Assembly: GCA_934364805.1 (NCBI GenBank)
Contig: CAKRMH010000007.1
Location: 75,085 to 139,084, forward strand
Source of the DNA: an uncultured Lachnospiraceae bacterium
GTDB taxonomy: Bacteria; Bacillota; Clostridia; Lachnospirales; Lachnospiraceae
Direction of reading: 5' to 3'
Length of the DNA stretch: 64,000 nt
Made by a program: the position numbers and the translations under genes. The notes beneath the pieces were generated by a model. That model did no database searches and was not told the DNA's origin. It worked only from the letters and a program-made list of their open reading frames with translations. Shown piece by piece: positions 41,765-49,469 of the stretch. Each line of letters begins with the position of its first letter. Positions within the stretch are counted from its first letter, which is position 1.

Positions 41765-41873
41765 AAACGGGGATATTATGAACTTGGATTATAGGTAAAA
41801 TTACCTGTAGAAATAGTAAGAAAGAAATTTGAAAATTTATTAGATATTCCTGCAAATTATAGCAGGTTTATAT

Positions 41874-41903
41874 CTTGACAAAGATGAGTTATAAGTCTAC
41901 AAT
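41874..41903 (+). promoter_or_regulatory. Promoter of ilvN-ilvC
   Basis: TTGACA (41874-41879), 18-nt spacer, TACAAT (41898-41903). A leader of about 75 nt precedes the ilvN start. Confidence 0.78.
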
Positions 41904-41905
41904 CT

Positions 41906-41955
41906 GATTGTGTGAGTGAAACAAATGAATCTATTCACAATCTGAACAGATTCAT
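41906..41955 (+). promoter_or_regulatory. ilvN leader with two competing inverted repeats
   Basis: GATTGTG (41906-41912) pairs with CACAATC (41936-41942); ATGAATCT (41925-41932) pairs with AGATTCAT (41948-41955). The two pairings interleave, so they form either alternatives or a pseudoknot. A six-codon frame, MNLFTI, starts at 41925. No T-run follows, so this is not a terminator-type attenuator; function unknown. Confidence 0.4.
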
Positions 41956-41986
41956 GGTAACAAAAAGGAAGGTAGAAGGTTTTCGA

Positions 41987-42487
41987 ATGAAAAGACTTGT
42001 TTTATCTCTTTTAGTTGAAAACAATCCAGGTGTAACAAGCAGAATTTCAGGTTTGTTCAGCCGGAGAGGATATAACATTGACAGTTTTTCCTCAGGTGTG
42101 ACTGCGGATCCGAGATATACGAGGATTACGATCGTTGCAAGCGGCGAAGAGCAGATTCTTGAGCAGATCGAGAAACAGCTTGCAAAGCTGGAAGATGTGT
42201 TAGACATCAAGAAATTAGAGCAGGGGTCCTCAGTAACAAGAGAACTGATCCTGGTCAAGATTCGTGCAAAAGATACAGAGCGTCAGCCGATTTTAAATGT
42301 GACGGAGATTTTCCACGGTAAAGTTGTGGATGTCACAATGGATTCCATGGTGATTGAATTGACCGGACATCAGGATAAACTCGATGCATTTTTGGATCTT
42401 TTACAGGAATATGAGATTCTCGAACTTGCGAGAACCGGTATCACAGGACTTACAAGAGGTTCTGATGATGTAATATTTTTAGATTAG
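41987..42487 (+). CDS. ilvN: Acetolactate synthase small (regulatory) subunit
   Basis: Regulatory subunit of acetohydroxyacid synthase that confers valine feedback. The 166 residues have an N-terminal ACT domain (LVLSLLVENNPGVTSRISGLFSRRGYNIDSF, with the family glycine-rich turn) and a C-terminal ALS_ss domain (GKVVDVTMDSMVIELTGHQDKLDAFLDLL). I start at ATG 41987 with AGAAGG at 41974-41979; a longer frame from GTG 41912 would begin at the promoter start site and is unlikely. No ilvB catalytic subunit gene is present in the window. ilvC follows 29 nt downstream. Confidence 0.94.
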   Translation: MKRLVLSLLVENNPGVTSRISGLFSRRGYNIDSFSSGVTADPRYTRITIVASGEEQILEQIEKQLAKLEDVLDIKKLEQGSSVTRELILVKIRAKDTERQPILNVTEIFHGKVVDVTMDSMVIELTGHQDKLDAFLDLLQEYEILELARTGITGLTRGSDDVIFLD

Positions 42488-42516
42488 GCTATTATTTAAT
42501 TTAGGAGGAAATAAAA

Positions 42517-43542
42517 ATGGCAGAAGCAAGAATGTTTTATCAGGAAGATTGTAACTTATCTTTACTGGAAGGAAAGACTGTAGCTATCATTGGATATGGC
42601 AGCCAGGGACATGCACATGCATTAAACTTAAAAGAGTCTGGAGTAAATGTAGTAATCGGACTTTATAACGGAAGTAAATCCTGGGCAAAAGCTGAGAAAC
42701 AGGGATTTAAGGTATACACAGCAGCTGAGGCTGCAAAACAGGCTGATATCATCATGATCTTAATCAACGATGAATTACAGGCTGATATGTACAAAAAAGA
42801 CATCGAGCCAAATCTTGAGCCAGGTAACATGTTAATGTTCGCTCATGGTTTCAACATCCATTACGGATGCATCAAACCACCAAAGGATGTCGATGTTACA
42901 ATGATCGCACCAAAAGCTCCAGGACATACTGTTCGTTCTGAGTATCAGGCTGGAAAAGGAACTCCTTGCCTTGTAGCTGTTGAGCAGGATGCAACAGGAA
43001 AAGCCTTAGATATCGCTTTAGCTTACGCTTTAGGTATTGGTGGAGCAAGAGCTGGTGTTCTTGAGACAACATTCAGAACAGAGACAGAGACAGACCTCTT
43101 CGGAGAGCAGGCTGTACTTTGTGGTGGTGTTTGTGCATTAATGCAGGCAGGTTTCGAAACACTTTGCGAAGCTGGATATGATTCAAGAAATGCTTACTTT
43201 GAGTGTATCCATGAGATGAAACTGATCGTAGACTTAATCTACCAGTCAGGTTTCGCAGGAATGAGATATTCTATCTCTAATACTGCTGAGTACGGTGATT
43301 ATGTAACAGGTCCTAAGATCGTTACCGAGGATACAAAGAAAGCTATGAAGAAAGTTCTTGCTGATATCCAGGATGGTTCTTTCGCAAAAGAGTTCTTACT
43401 TGACATGTCTCCAGCAGGACGTCAGGTACACTTCCAGATGATGAGAAAGAAAGCTTCTGAGCATCCATCAGAGAAAGTCGGAGAAGAAATCCGTAAGCTT
43501 TACAGCTGGAACAATGAAGATGACAAATTCATTAATAACTAA
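42517..43542 (+). CDS. ilvC: Ketol-acid reductoisomerase (class I)
   Basis: Second step of valine, leucine and isoleucine synthesis; NAD(P)H- and Mg-dependent. The 341-residue length fits class I. Rossmann motif IIGYGSQGHAHALNLKESGVNVVIG near residue 25, MIAPKAPGHTVRSEYQAGKGTPCL near 130, and the metal-binding region ETETDLFGEQAVLCGG near 190 with ECIHEMKLIVDLIYQ near 230 are all intact. AGGAGG precedes the ATG. Codon choice (frequent TTA, GCT) looks like that of a highly expressed gene. Confidence 0.98.
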   Translation: MAEARMFYQEDCNLSLLEGKTVAIIGYGSQGHAHALNLKESGVNVVIGLYNGSKSWAKAEKQGFKVYTAAEAAKQADIIMILINDELQADMYKKDIEPNLEPGNMLMFAHGFNIHYGCIKPPKDVDVTMIAPKAPGHTVRSEYQAGKGTPCLVAVEQDATGKALDIALAYALGIGGARAGVLETTFRTETETDLFGEQAVLCGGVCALMQAGFETLCEAGYDSRNAYFECIHEMKLIVDLIYQSGFAGMRYSISNTAEYGDYVTGPKIVTEDTKKAMKKVLADIQDGSFAKEFLLDMSPAGRQVHFQMMRKKASEHPSEKVGEEIRKLYSWNNEDDKFINN

Positions 43543-43577
43543 TTTGTTTTTCGGATAATTACATACGAATCAAGGTG

Positions 43578-43618
43578 GCAGCCCCGAACTACAATATTGT
43601 AGTTTTGGGCTGCTTTTT
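43578..43618 (+). terminator. Terminator of ilvNC
   Basis: GCAGCCC (43578-43584), inner AACTACAAT/ATTGTAGTT, GGGCTGC (43607-43613), T-run 43614-43618. Confidence 0.92.
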
Positions 43619-43638
43619 GTCGTGGACCGGGATAATCA

Positions 43639-43667
43639 TTGTAATCAGGGGAAAGAAACGATATAAT
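43639..43667 (+). promoter_or_regulatory. Promoter of the two-component system at 43709
   Basis: TTGTAA (43639-43644), 17-nt spacer, TATAAT (43662-43667), 42 nt ahead of the response regulator start. Confidence 0.72.
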
Positions 43668-43708
43668 AGGAAATCAGTAATGATGATGAACAGACAGTGT
43701 GGAGTAGT

Positions 43709-44371
43709 ATGAAACAGATTATATTAGTAGAAGATAACGATGCGATTATTATGGGACTGGAATATCTGCTGACAGGGGAGGGATTTGTCGTCCGGTCAGC
43801 AAAAAACGTAAAAGAAGCACAAACCTTGCTTGACAGTATACAGGCGGATCTTGTGCTTCTTGATGTTTCTCTGCCGGATGGGAGTGGTTTTGCACTTTGC
43901 CGTATGATTCAGGAGAAAAAGCTTGCCCCGGTGATCTTTCTTACCGCAAAGGATGAGGAGCGGGATGTTGTGGAAGGCTTTGACCTCGGAGCAGACGATT
44001 ATGTGATGAAACCATTCCGTAACCGGGAGCTTGTTTCAAGAATCCGCAATGTCTTAAGAAGGAATGAAAAGCCGAAGAGACTTACATGCGGAGAGATCAG
44101 TGTTGATCCGGATTCCGGAAAGGTGTGGAAAGGAACTGAGGAGATTGCTGTGACAAAGCTTGAATATAAGATTCTGATGTCACTGTTTAGCAATCCAAAC
44201 AAGCTATTTACCCGGGAGGAAATGCTAAATGGAATCTGGGATATGGCTGGAAATTTTGTAAACGACAATACGCTTACGGTTACGATGAAGCGGCTTCGGG
44301 AGAAGATTGGGGACAAGGAAGGAAACGTAATCGTTACCGTGCGTGGAATCGGTTACCGGCTTGGAAAATAG
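43709..44371 (+). CDS. OmpR-family response regulator
   Basis: Receiver domain (1-118) with phosphoacceptor Asp52, acidic pocket around Glu8-Asp9, Thr79 and Lys101, then a winged-helix DNA-binding domain (about 128-218) ending in IVTVRGIGYRLGK. 220 residues. I start at ATG 43709 (GGAG at 43701-43704, short spacing) rather than GTG 43697. Its partner kinase follows after 32 nt and an ABC exporter after that, the layout of peptide-sensing and detoxification modules. A direct repeat ahead of the exporter genes is a plausible binding site. Confidence 0.93.
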   Translation: MKQIILVEDNDAIIMGLEYLLTGEGFVVRSAKNVKEAQTLLDSIQADLVLLDVSLPDGSGFALCRMIQEKKLAPVIFLTAKDEERDVVEGFDLGADDYVMKPFRNRELVSRIRNVLRRNEKPKRLTCGEISVDPDSGKVWKGTEEIAVTKLEYKILMSLFSNPNKLFTREEMLNGIWDMAGNFVNDNTLTVTMKRLREKIGDKEGNVIVTVRGIGYRLGK

Positions 44372-44403
44372 CAGGATATAAGATTGTGGAAATGGAGGGA
44401 CAG

Positions 44404-45675
44404 ATGGAAGCCTACAGAAATCGTACAGCTCGAAAATATCTGGTTATATATGGGATCGTCAGTGTGTGTATCCTGTTTGTTGCAGGTGTGATTTTGCATA
44501 TGGAACTGCTGCGGATACAAAAAACTGAGAATCAGACGGTAACTGCAGTGATCGTACAGGGGATGATGGAGCAGGAAACAGCAAACGCCAAACAAACGGA
44601 CATGGCTGCAATGGATGTGCTGAGTGAGATCCTGGCAGATCCGGAACAATATCAGAAAGCGCAGGAGGCAGAATATCAAAACGTGCAGGAACTTTTGCGG
44701 CGGTATGGATATTCCAGTCAGGAAAGTCTGATCCGGGCGGCAGAGCCCGATAAGCATGCGATGGTTCTCAGGCTGCTGCTTCTTCTCGCAGGAACGGAGC
44801 TTATATTTGGAGTGATTTTTGGGAGTTATCTGAAAGAACGCAGCAAAAAACTGTCAAAGCTTTCTTCTTACATGGATCAGATTGCAAGGGGACATTATGA
44901 TCTTGTTCTTTCCGACAATGAAGAGGATGAACTGAGCCACCTGAAAAATCAGATCTATAAGCTTGCTCTTTCCCTGAGGGAGGAGGCAGAAAATTCGAGA
45001 GCAAAAAAATGCGCACTTGCGGAGTCGGTTTCGGACATTTCCCATCAGCTGAAAACGCCACTCACGTCGGTGTCGATTCTTTTAGATAATTTAAATGACA
45101 ATGAAAATATGCCAATCCCGATGCGCAAAAAGTTTTTAGAGGAAATCACAAGACAGATTTATTCCATGAACTGGATGATCGTTGCAATGCTGAGGTTGTC
45201 AAGGCTGGATGCGGGGATGATTGAGTTTGAGCATGTCCCGTATCCGATCGTTCCTCTTGTACAGGAGGCAATCGGCCAGATTGAGGTGATTGCGGAGCTG
45301 AAAAATATTTCTGTCCGTATCGATGAACCGGGGGAGGTGATTACCTGCATCGGAGATCCGAAATGGATGAAAGAGGCGATTTTAAATCTGATCAAGAATG
45401 CGGTAGAACACAGCCCGGAGCATGCAGCAATCGCCGTAACGATCAAAGACAACAGTATTGATACGGAAATCGCAGTGGCCAATCAGGGCAAAGCAATTCC
45501 AAGGGAAGTGCTGAAACGTATTTTTGAGCGGTACTACAGTGCATCCAATGACCCGGGACCAAATGCCGGAATCGGACTTCCGCTTGCAAAGGCAATCATA
45601 GAGCAGCAGAATGGATATCTGGAGGTGGAATCAGACTGTACACAGACAATCTTTACGATAAAGCTTCTGAAATAA
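44404..45675 (+). CDS. Membrane sensor histidine kinase
   Basis: 423-residue kinase. Transmembrane segments at about 12-32 and 118-137 bracket an extracytoplasmic loop of about 85 residues, then a HAMP-like linker (about 138-190), HisKA with DISHQLKTPLTSV (phospho-His near 218) and HATPase_c with NLIKNAVEHS and GIGLPLAKAI. ATG 44404 is preceded by GGAGGG at 44395-44400, so I prefer it to 44386. Pairs with the regulator at 43709. The sensed signal is unknown; the following ABC exporter suggests antimicrobial peptide or envelope stress. Confidence 0.92.
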   Translation: MEAYRNRTARKYLVIYGIVSVCILFVAGVILHMELLRIQKTENQTVTAVIVQGMMEQETANAKQTDMAAMDVLSEILADPEQYQKAQEAEYQNVQELLRRYGYSSQESLIRAAEPDKHAMVLRLLLLLAGTELIFGVIFGSYLKERSKKLSKLSSYMDQIARGHYDLVLSDNEEDELSHLKNQIYKLALSLREEAENSRAKKCALAESVSDISHQLKTPLTSVSILLDNLNDNENMPIPMRKKFLEEITRQIYSMNWMIVAMLRLSRLDAGMIEFEHVPYPIVPLVQEAIGQIEVIAELKNISVRIDEPGEVITCIGDPKWMKEAILNLIKNAVEHSPEHAAIAVTIKDNSIDTEIAVANQGKAIPREVLKRIFERYYSASNDPGPNAGIGLPLAKAIIEQQNGYLEVESDCTQTIFTIKLLK

Positions 45676-45717
45676 ATGACATAATGTCACAGAAATGTCA
45701 TTTAGGACCGGTAAGAT
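45674..45717 (+). promoter_or_regulatory. Candidate response regulator site and promoter of the ABC exporter
   Basis: Direct repeat ATGTCA at 45684-45689 and 45695-45700 (11-bp period), similar to the pho box pattern TGTCA-N6-TGTCA. It is overlapped by an inverted repeat AAATGACAT (45674-45682)/ATGTCATTT (45695-45703). A weak -10 TAAGAT follows at 45712-45717, so the repeat covers the -35 position, as at PhoB-activated promoters. Confidence 0.5.
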
Positions 45718-45746
45718 AAAAGCATCAAACGTGGAGGAATAAGAGT

Positions 45747-46418
45747 ATGGAAATCTTAAGAGCAGAACATCTTACCAAAAGATATGGTCAGAATGAAAAT
45801 GAAGTGATCGCAGTCAATGATATGTCTTTTTCCGTGGAGCAGGGAGAATTCGTTGCGATTGTCGGAAGCTCCGGCAGCGGAAAATCAACCCTGTTACATT
45901 TGTTAGGTGGTGTGGACCGCCCGACATCCGGCAAAGTTTTTATCCAGGGAGAGGATATTTATGCTTTAAATGATGATAAACTTGCCATTTTCCGGAGAAG
46001 GCAGATTGGGTTGATCTATCAGTTTTATAATCTGATTCCGATCTTAAATGTGAGAGAGAATATCACACTTCCGTGTGAGTTGGACGGTCAGGAGGTCGAT
46101 CCGGCTGTTTTGGACGAAATGATCCACGACCTTGGGCTGGAGAAAAGACAGAAGCATCTGCCAAATGAGCTTTCTGGTGGACAACAGCAGAGAGTATCCA
46201 TAGGAAGGGCATTGATTAACCACCCTGCGATCGTGCTTGCGGATGAGCCGACAGGAAATCTGGACAAAAAGGCGAGTGAGGAGATCGTTACACTTTTGAA
46301 AATCTCCAACCAGAAATATAAACAGACGATCATTATGATCACGCATGACCTTGAAATTGCCAAAATTGCCGACCGGATCATTCAGATCGAGGATGGCAGG
46401 ATCATAAGGGAGGCATAG
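45747..46418 (+). CDS. ABC transporter ATP-binding protein (MacB/LolD-type)
   Basis: ATPase of 223 residues with Walker A GSSGSGKST near residue 38, Q-loop YQFYNLIPILNVREN, signature LSGGQQQR near 141 and Walker B IVLADEPTG near 162. Closest in pattern to the family pairing with FtsX-type permeases (MacB, BceA, YxdL). It begins 71 nt after the kinase and is directly followed by the permease (1 nt), forming one transport unit. Confidence 0.95.
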   Translation: MEILRAEHLTKRYGQNENEVIAVNDMSFSVEQGEFVAIVGSSGSGKSTLLHLLGGVDRPTSGKVFIQGEDIYALNDDKLAIFRRRQIGLIYQFYNLIPILNVRENITLPCELDGQEVDPAVLDEMIHDLGLEKRQKHLPNELSGGQQQRVSIGRALINHPAIVLADEPTGNLDKKASEEIVTLLKISNQKYKQTIIMITHDLEIAKIADRIIQIEDGRIIREA

Positions 46419-46419
46419 C

Positions 46420-49101
46420 ATGAAAAAAACTCCAGTTATGAAACATCTCACACACTTAAACCTGAAAATGAACCGGAAGCGGACAATTGTAACGGTAATC
46501 GGCATTATTCTTGCAACGGCACTGCTTACGGCAGTTGCAACAATGGCATCGTCCCTTCAGGCAAGTCTTGTTTCTTATCAGAAGCAGAAAACCGGAAGTT
46601 ATCATTATGTTTTTGGTGATGTCCCATCGGATCAGGTAAAACGGATTGAAGATAACCGGAATGTGGCACAGACCTATAAGAAAGCAAATATCGGATACGC
46701 AAGTCTCCCGGACAGCATCAATGAAGATAAGCCGTATCTGTATCTAATTGCAATGGATCAGGCAGCAATGGAAAACAGTTCTGTGAAGCTGCTTGAGGGA
46801 AGGCTTCCACAGAATGATCATGAGCTCCTGCTTTCCAGACATATCAAAACAAATGGCGGAGTTGATTATAAAGTCGGGGACACGCTTGACCTGAATATTT
46901 CAAAGCGGCTTTTATCGGATGGAAGCATAGCCGATCAGAACTGCCCTTATACCGGAGAGGAAAGGCTTGAGCCGGAATTTGAGGCATCTTTTACTGTAGT
47001 TGGGATTACAGCAAGGCTTGATGAAGAAGTGGAAGACCGGATGGCGCCTGGTTATACGGTGATTACCTGCATGAATCTGGACGGCGGAAATATTCCAAAG
47101 AAATACGAAAAAGAAGCCGATGTCTATGCATTATACACGAAGCAGGGATTAAAAAACCGTGCACAGGTTACGGCTGATATTATAGGTGCAGATCCCAGCT
47201 GGATGAAACAGTTTCTCTTCCAGAATGGAACCATGAGTATTGAAGAGATCGAGCGTAATCTGGATGCATGTGATTATTCCTTTACGGAAAATACGTATCT
47301 GATCCGGTATGAAACACTGGATTTCCGGGAAAGTATGTTTGCATTTATGTATTCGGTGATCGCAGTTGTTATTACAATTATTGTAGTTGCTTCTGTATTC
47401 TGTATCAGTAACAGTTTTGCAATTTCAATTACAGAGAAAATGAAGCTGTATGGAATGCTTGCATCGGTAGGAGCAACCCCGGGACAGATCAAAAAAAATG
47501 TTCGTTACGAGGCTTTTCTGCTTGGTGTGGCAGCAATTCCGATTGGACTTTTTTCCGGCGTGTTTGCATGTTTTGCAGTAATTTGGATCATCAATTACTT
47601 TTTCCCGGAAGGACTCTATATCACGCTGGAATTTCATACTTCATGGACTGCAATTCTGGCAGGGGCAGTACTTTCAGCGGTTACGATCTTTCTTTCCGCA
47701 GAGCAGCCGGCAAAAAAAGCGGCAAAGGTGTCACCGATTGCTGCAATGCACGGGCAGTCGGAAATTACAATCAGAAAAAAAGAGGTATCCTCTCCGGGCT
47801 GGGTCAAAAAGTTCTTTGGTGCGGGCGGTGTGATTGCATACAAAAACATGAAACGAAACCGGAGAAAATACCGGGTTTCGATGCTCTCCATTATCGTAAG
47901 CGTTACCATTTTCATTGCCCTGTTTTCCTTTATGGATATGATGGTTGATGGAATGCAGTATTACACAAACCGGGATGGAGCGAATCTTATCTTACAGCTT
48001 TCAGACTGGCAGAATAACCGGGAATTGCTGGAGACATCGGTGAAAGAGAACGGGGTAGAAAAAGCGGTGCTTGAGAGAAGCACTGATCTGGTGATGCCGG
48101 AAGCGGATATTCCGTATACGGAGGAATCCGAACATTTTTATCCGGAAGAATACCGGGAATCCTATGAAGCAATCCGGATGATCTCGCTGGGCGATACGGA
48201 ATATCGCAGTTATCTGAAAAAGCTTGGTCTGGATTATGATACGGTAAAAGATCAGGCAATCCTTTTAAATGACTCATTCATGGATCAGGATGGAAAAACC
48301 GTTTCCTATGTGGCGACATACTGGAAGAAGGGCGATACATTAAACGGATGGGCAGGGGCAGCGTATGGATCAATGGACGATGGAACGTTAGTCGGTGCGG
48401 ACGGGGAAGCATTTGCTTTTTCCGAAGAACAGAAAGCAACACTTACGATTGCAAAGGTAACCGAAGAACTGCCATTTGGGGAGACCCGTTATTTCAGACC
48501 TGCAGGACTTCTGATCGTTAGTGATGCATGGATGGATGCACATGTGCCGGATAATGAATACACAGACATTCGGGCTGGGTATCGCTGTGAGAATGCGGAT
48601 GAACTCCAGGATGTGCTGATCGAGGACTATGGATTTTCGGAACAGAATATGATAAATCAGGATGAGGAACAGAGACAGACCGATTCATTACTTGCAGTTG
48701 TCTCGATTTTTCTGTATGGTTTTATCACGATCATTTCCCTGATCGGGATTACCAACATTTTCAATACAATTACGACCAGCATGGAATTAAGAAGCCGAGA
48801 ATTTGCCATGCTCCGTTCGATCGGGATGACAGGTAAGGAATTTCGCCGCATGATCTTTTTGGAGAATCTGTTTTCCGGGGTAAAGGCATTGGCGGTTGGA
48901 ATTCTGCTTGGCTGTGGACTGTCCTATCTGATTTATTGGAGACTTGCTGATGGAATGGACACGGGGTATCAACTTCCAGTATTTGCGATTTTTGTTTCAG
49001 TTATAGCAGTCGCACTCCTGTTATCGGGCATTATGCAGTATTCCCTTGCAAAGCTTCACAGACAGAACCTGATCGAAACGATCCGGACGGAAAATATTTA
49101 G
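46420..49101 (+). CDS. FtsX-family ABC transporter permease, double-domain
   Basis: Permease of 893 residues with two FtsX/MacB-type repeats. N-terminal membrane helix (about 20-45), large extracytoplasmic domain (about 48-300), a membrane bundle (about 305-430), another helix near 495-515, a second extracytoplasmic domain (about 520-755) and a final bundle (about 765-885). About eight membrane segments in all. Such proteins extrude or transduce signals about peptides and lipids rather than import. With the preceding ATPase and two-component system it resembles peptide-antibiotic resistance modules; the substrate is not deducible. Confidence 0.9.
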   Translation: MKKTPVMKHLTHLNLKMNRKRTIVTVIGIILATALLTAVATMASSLQASLVSYQKQKTGSYHYVFGDVPSDQVKRIEDNRNVAQTYKKANIGYASLPDSINEDKPYLYLIAMDQAAMENSSVKLLEGRLPQNDHELLLSRHIKTNGGVDYKVGDTLDLNISKRLLSDGSIADQNCPYTGEERLEPEFEASFTVVGITARLDEEVEDRMAPGYTVITCMNLDGGNIPKKYEKEADVYALYTKQGLKNRAQVTADIIGADPSWMKQFLFQNGTMSIEEIERNLDACDYSFTENTYLIRYETLDFRESMFAFMYSVIAVVITIIVVASVFCISNSFAISITEKMKLYGMLASVGATPGQIKKNVRYEAFLLGVAAIPIGLFSGVFACFAVIWIINYFFPEGLYITLEFHTSWTAILAGAVLSAVTIFLSAEQPAKKAAKVSPIAAMHGQSEITIRKKEVSSPGWVKKFFGAGGVIAYKNMKRNRRKYRVSMLSIIVSVTIFIALFSFMDMMVDGMQYYTNRDGANLILQLSDWQNNRELLETSVKENGVEKAVLERSTDLVMPEADIPYTEESEHFYPEEYRESYEAIRMISLGDTEYRSYLKKLGLDYDTVKDQAILLNDSFMDQDGKTVSYVATYWKKGDTLNGWAGAAYGSMDDGTLVGADGEAFAFSEEQKATLTIAKVTEELPFGETRYFRPAGLLIVSDAWMDAHVPDNEYTDIRAGYRCENADELQDVLIEDYGFSEQNMINQDEEQRQTDSLLAVVSIFLYGFITIISLIGITNIFNTITTSMELRSREFAMLRSIGMTGKEFRRMIFLENLFSGVKALAVGILLGCGLSYLIYWRLADGMDTGYQLPVFAIFVSVIAVALLLSGIMQYSLAKLHRQNLIETIRTENI

Positions 49102-49129
49102 TTGACAAACTTTGGATCTATGATAGAAT
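49102..49129 (+). promoter_or_regulatory. Promoter of leuS
   Basis: TTGACA (49102-49107), 16-nt spacer, TGA-TAGAAT (-10 at 49124-49129), immediately after the stop codon of the ABC permease. Confidence 0.8.
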
Positions 49130-49135
49130 AAATCT

Positions 49136-49412
49136 GTTATTAAGAAAATGCGAAGAAGCGGAGTAGTAAGATTTATGTGCTTTTCAGAGAACTGCCGGAT
49201 GGTGCGAGGCAGAAGTAACAGTGATCTGAACTCACCGCAGAGCTTCCGGATGGAAGATCTTTATACAGATTGTGTAGATCCGGACGGTATTCCCCGTTAC
49301 AGGAGTCTGAGTGCGCATTTGTCAGGAAGAGTGCGAATAAGAGTGGTACCACGGAGAGAACAGTCTTCGTCTCTAGGATCGGTTGATCCGGTTGAGACGA
49401 AGGCTTTTTTAT
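49136..49412 (+). promoter_or_regulatory. T-box riboswitch (Leu) controlling leuS
   Basis: The 330-nt leader has a T-box architecture. Stem I includes GGTGCGAGG (about 49201-49209) in its distal part, and a specifier loop GAA-CTC-ACC has the Leu codon CTC at 49231-49233. The T-box sequence GAGTGGTACCACGG lies at about 49341-49354. A terminator is built from CTTCGTCTC (49365-49373) and GAGACGAAG (49394-49402) followed by TTTTTT. Uncharged tRNA-Leu(GAG) would favour the antiterminator. This fills the 368-nt gap before leuS. Confidence 0.92.
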
Positions 49413-49469
49413 TCTGAAAAAAGCAGATAAGCACGCAGCAATGCGGAGCTTTTTATAAAGGAGGAAATT

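Noticed and set aside
43571..43590. AAGGTGGCAGCCCC near the ilvC terminator as a T-box motif
   Set aside because: It lies downstream of ilvC, has no specifier stem, and the bases form part of the terminator.
46420..49101. Bacteriocin or lantibiotic biosynthesis locus around the ABC exporter
   Set aside because: No precursor peptide, modification enzyme or peptidase-domain exporter is visible; only sensing and export genes are present.
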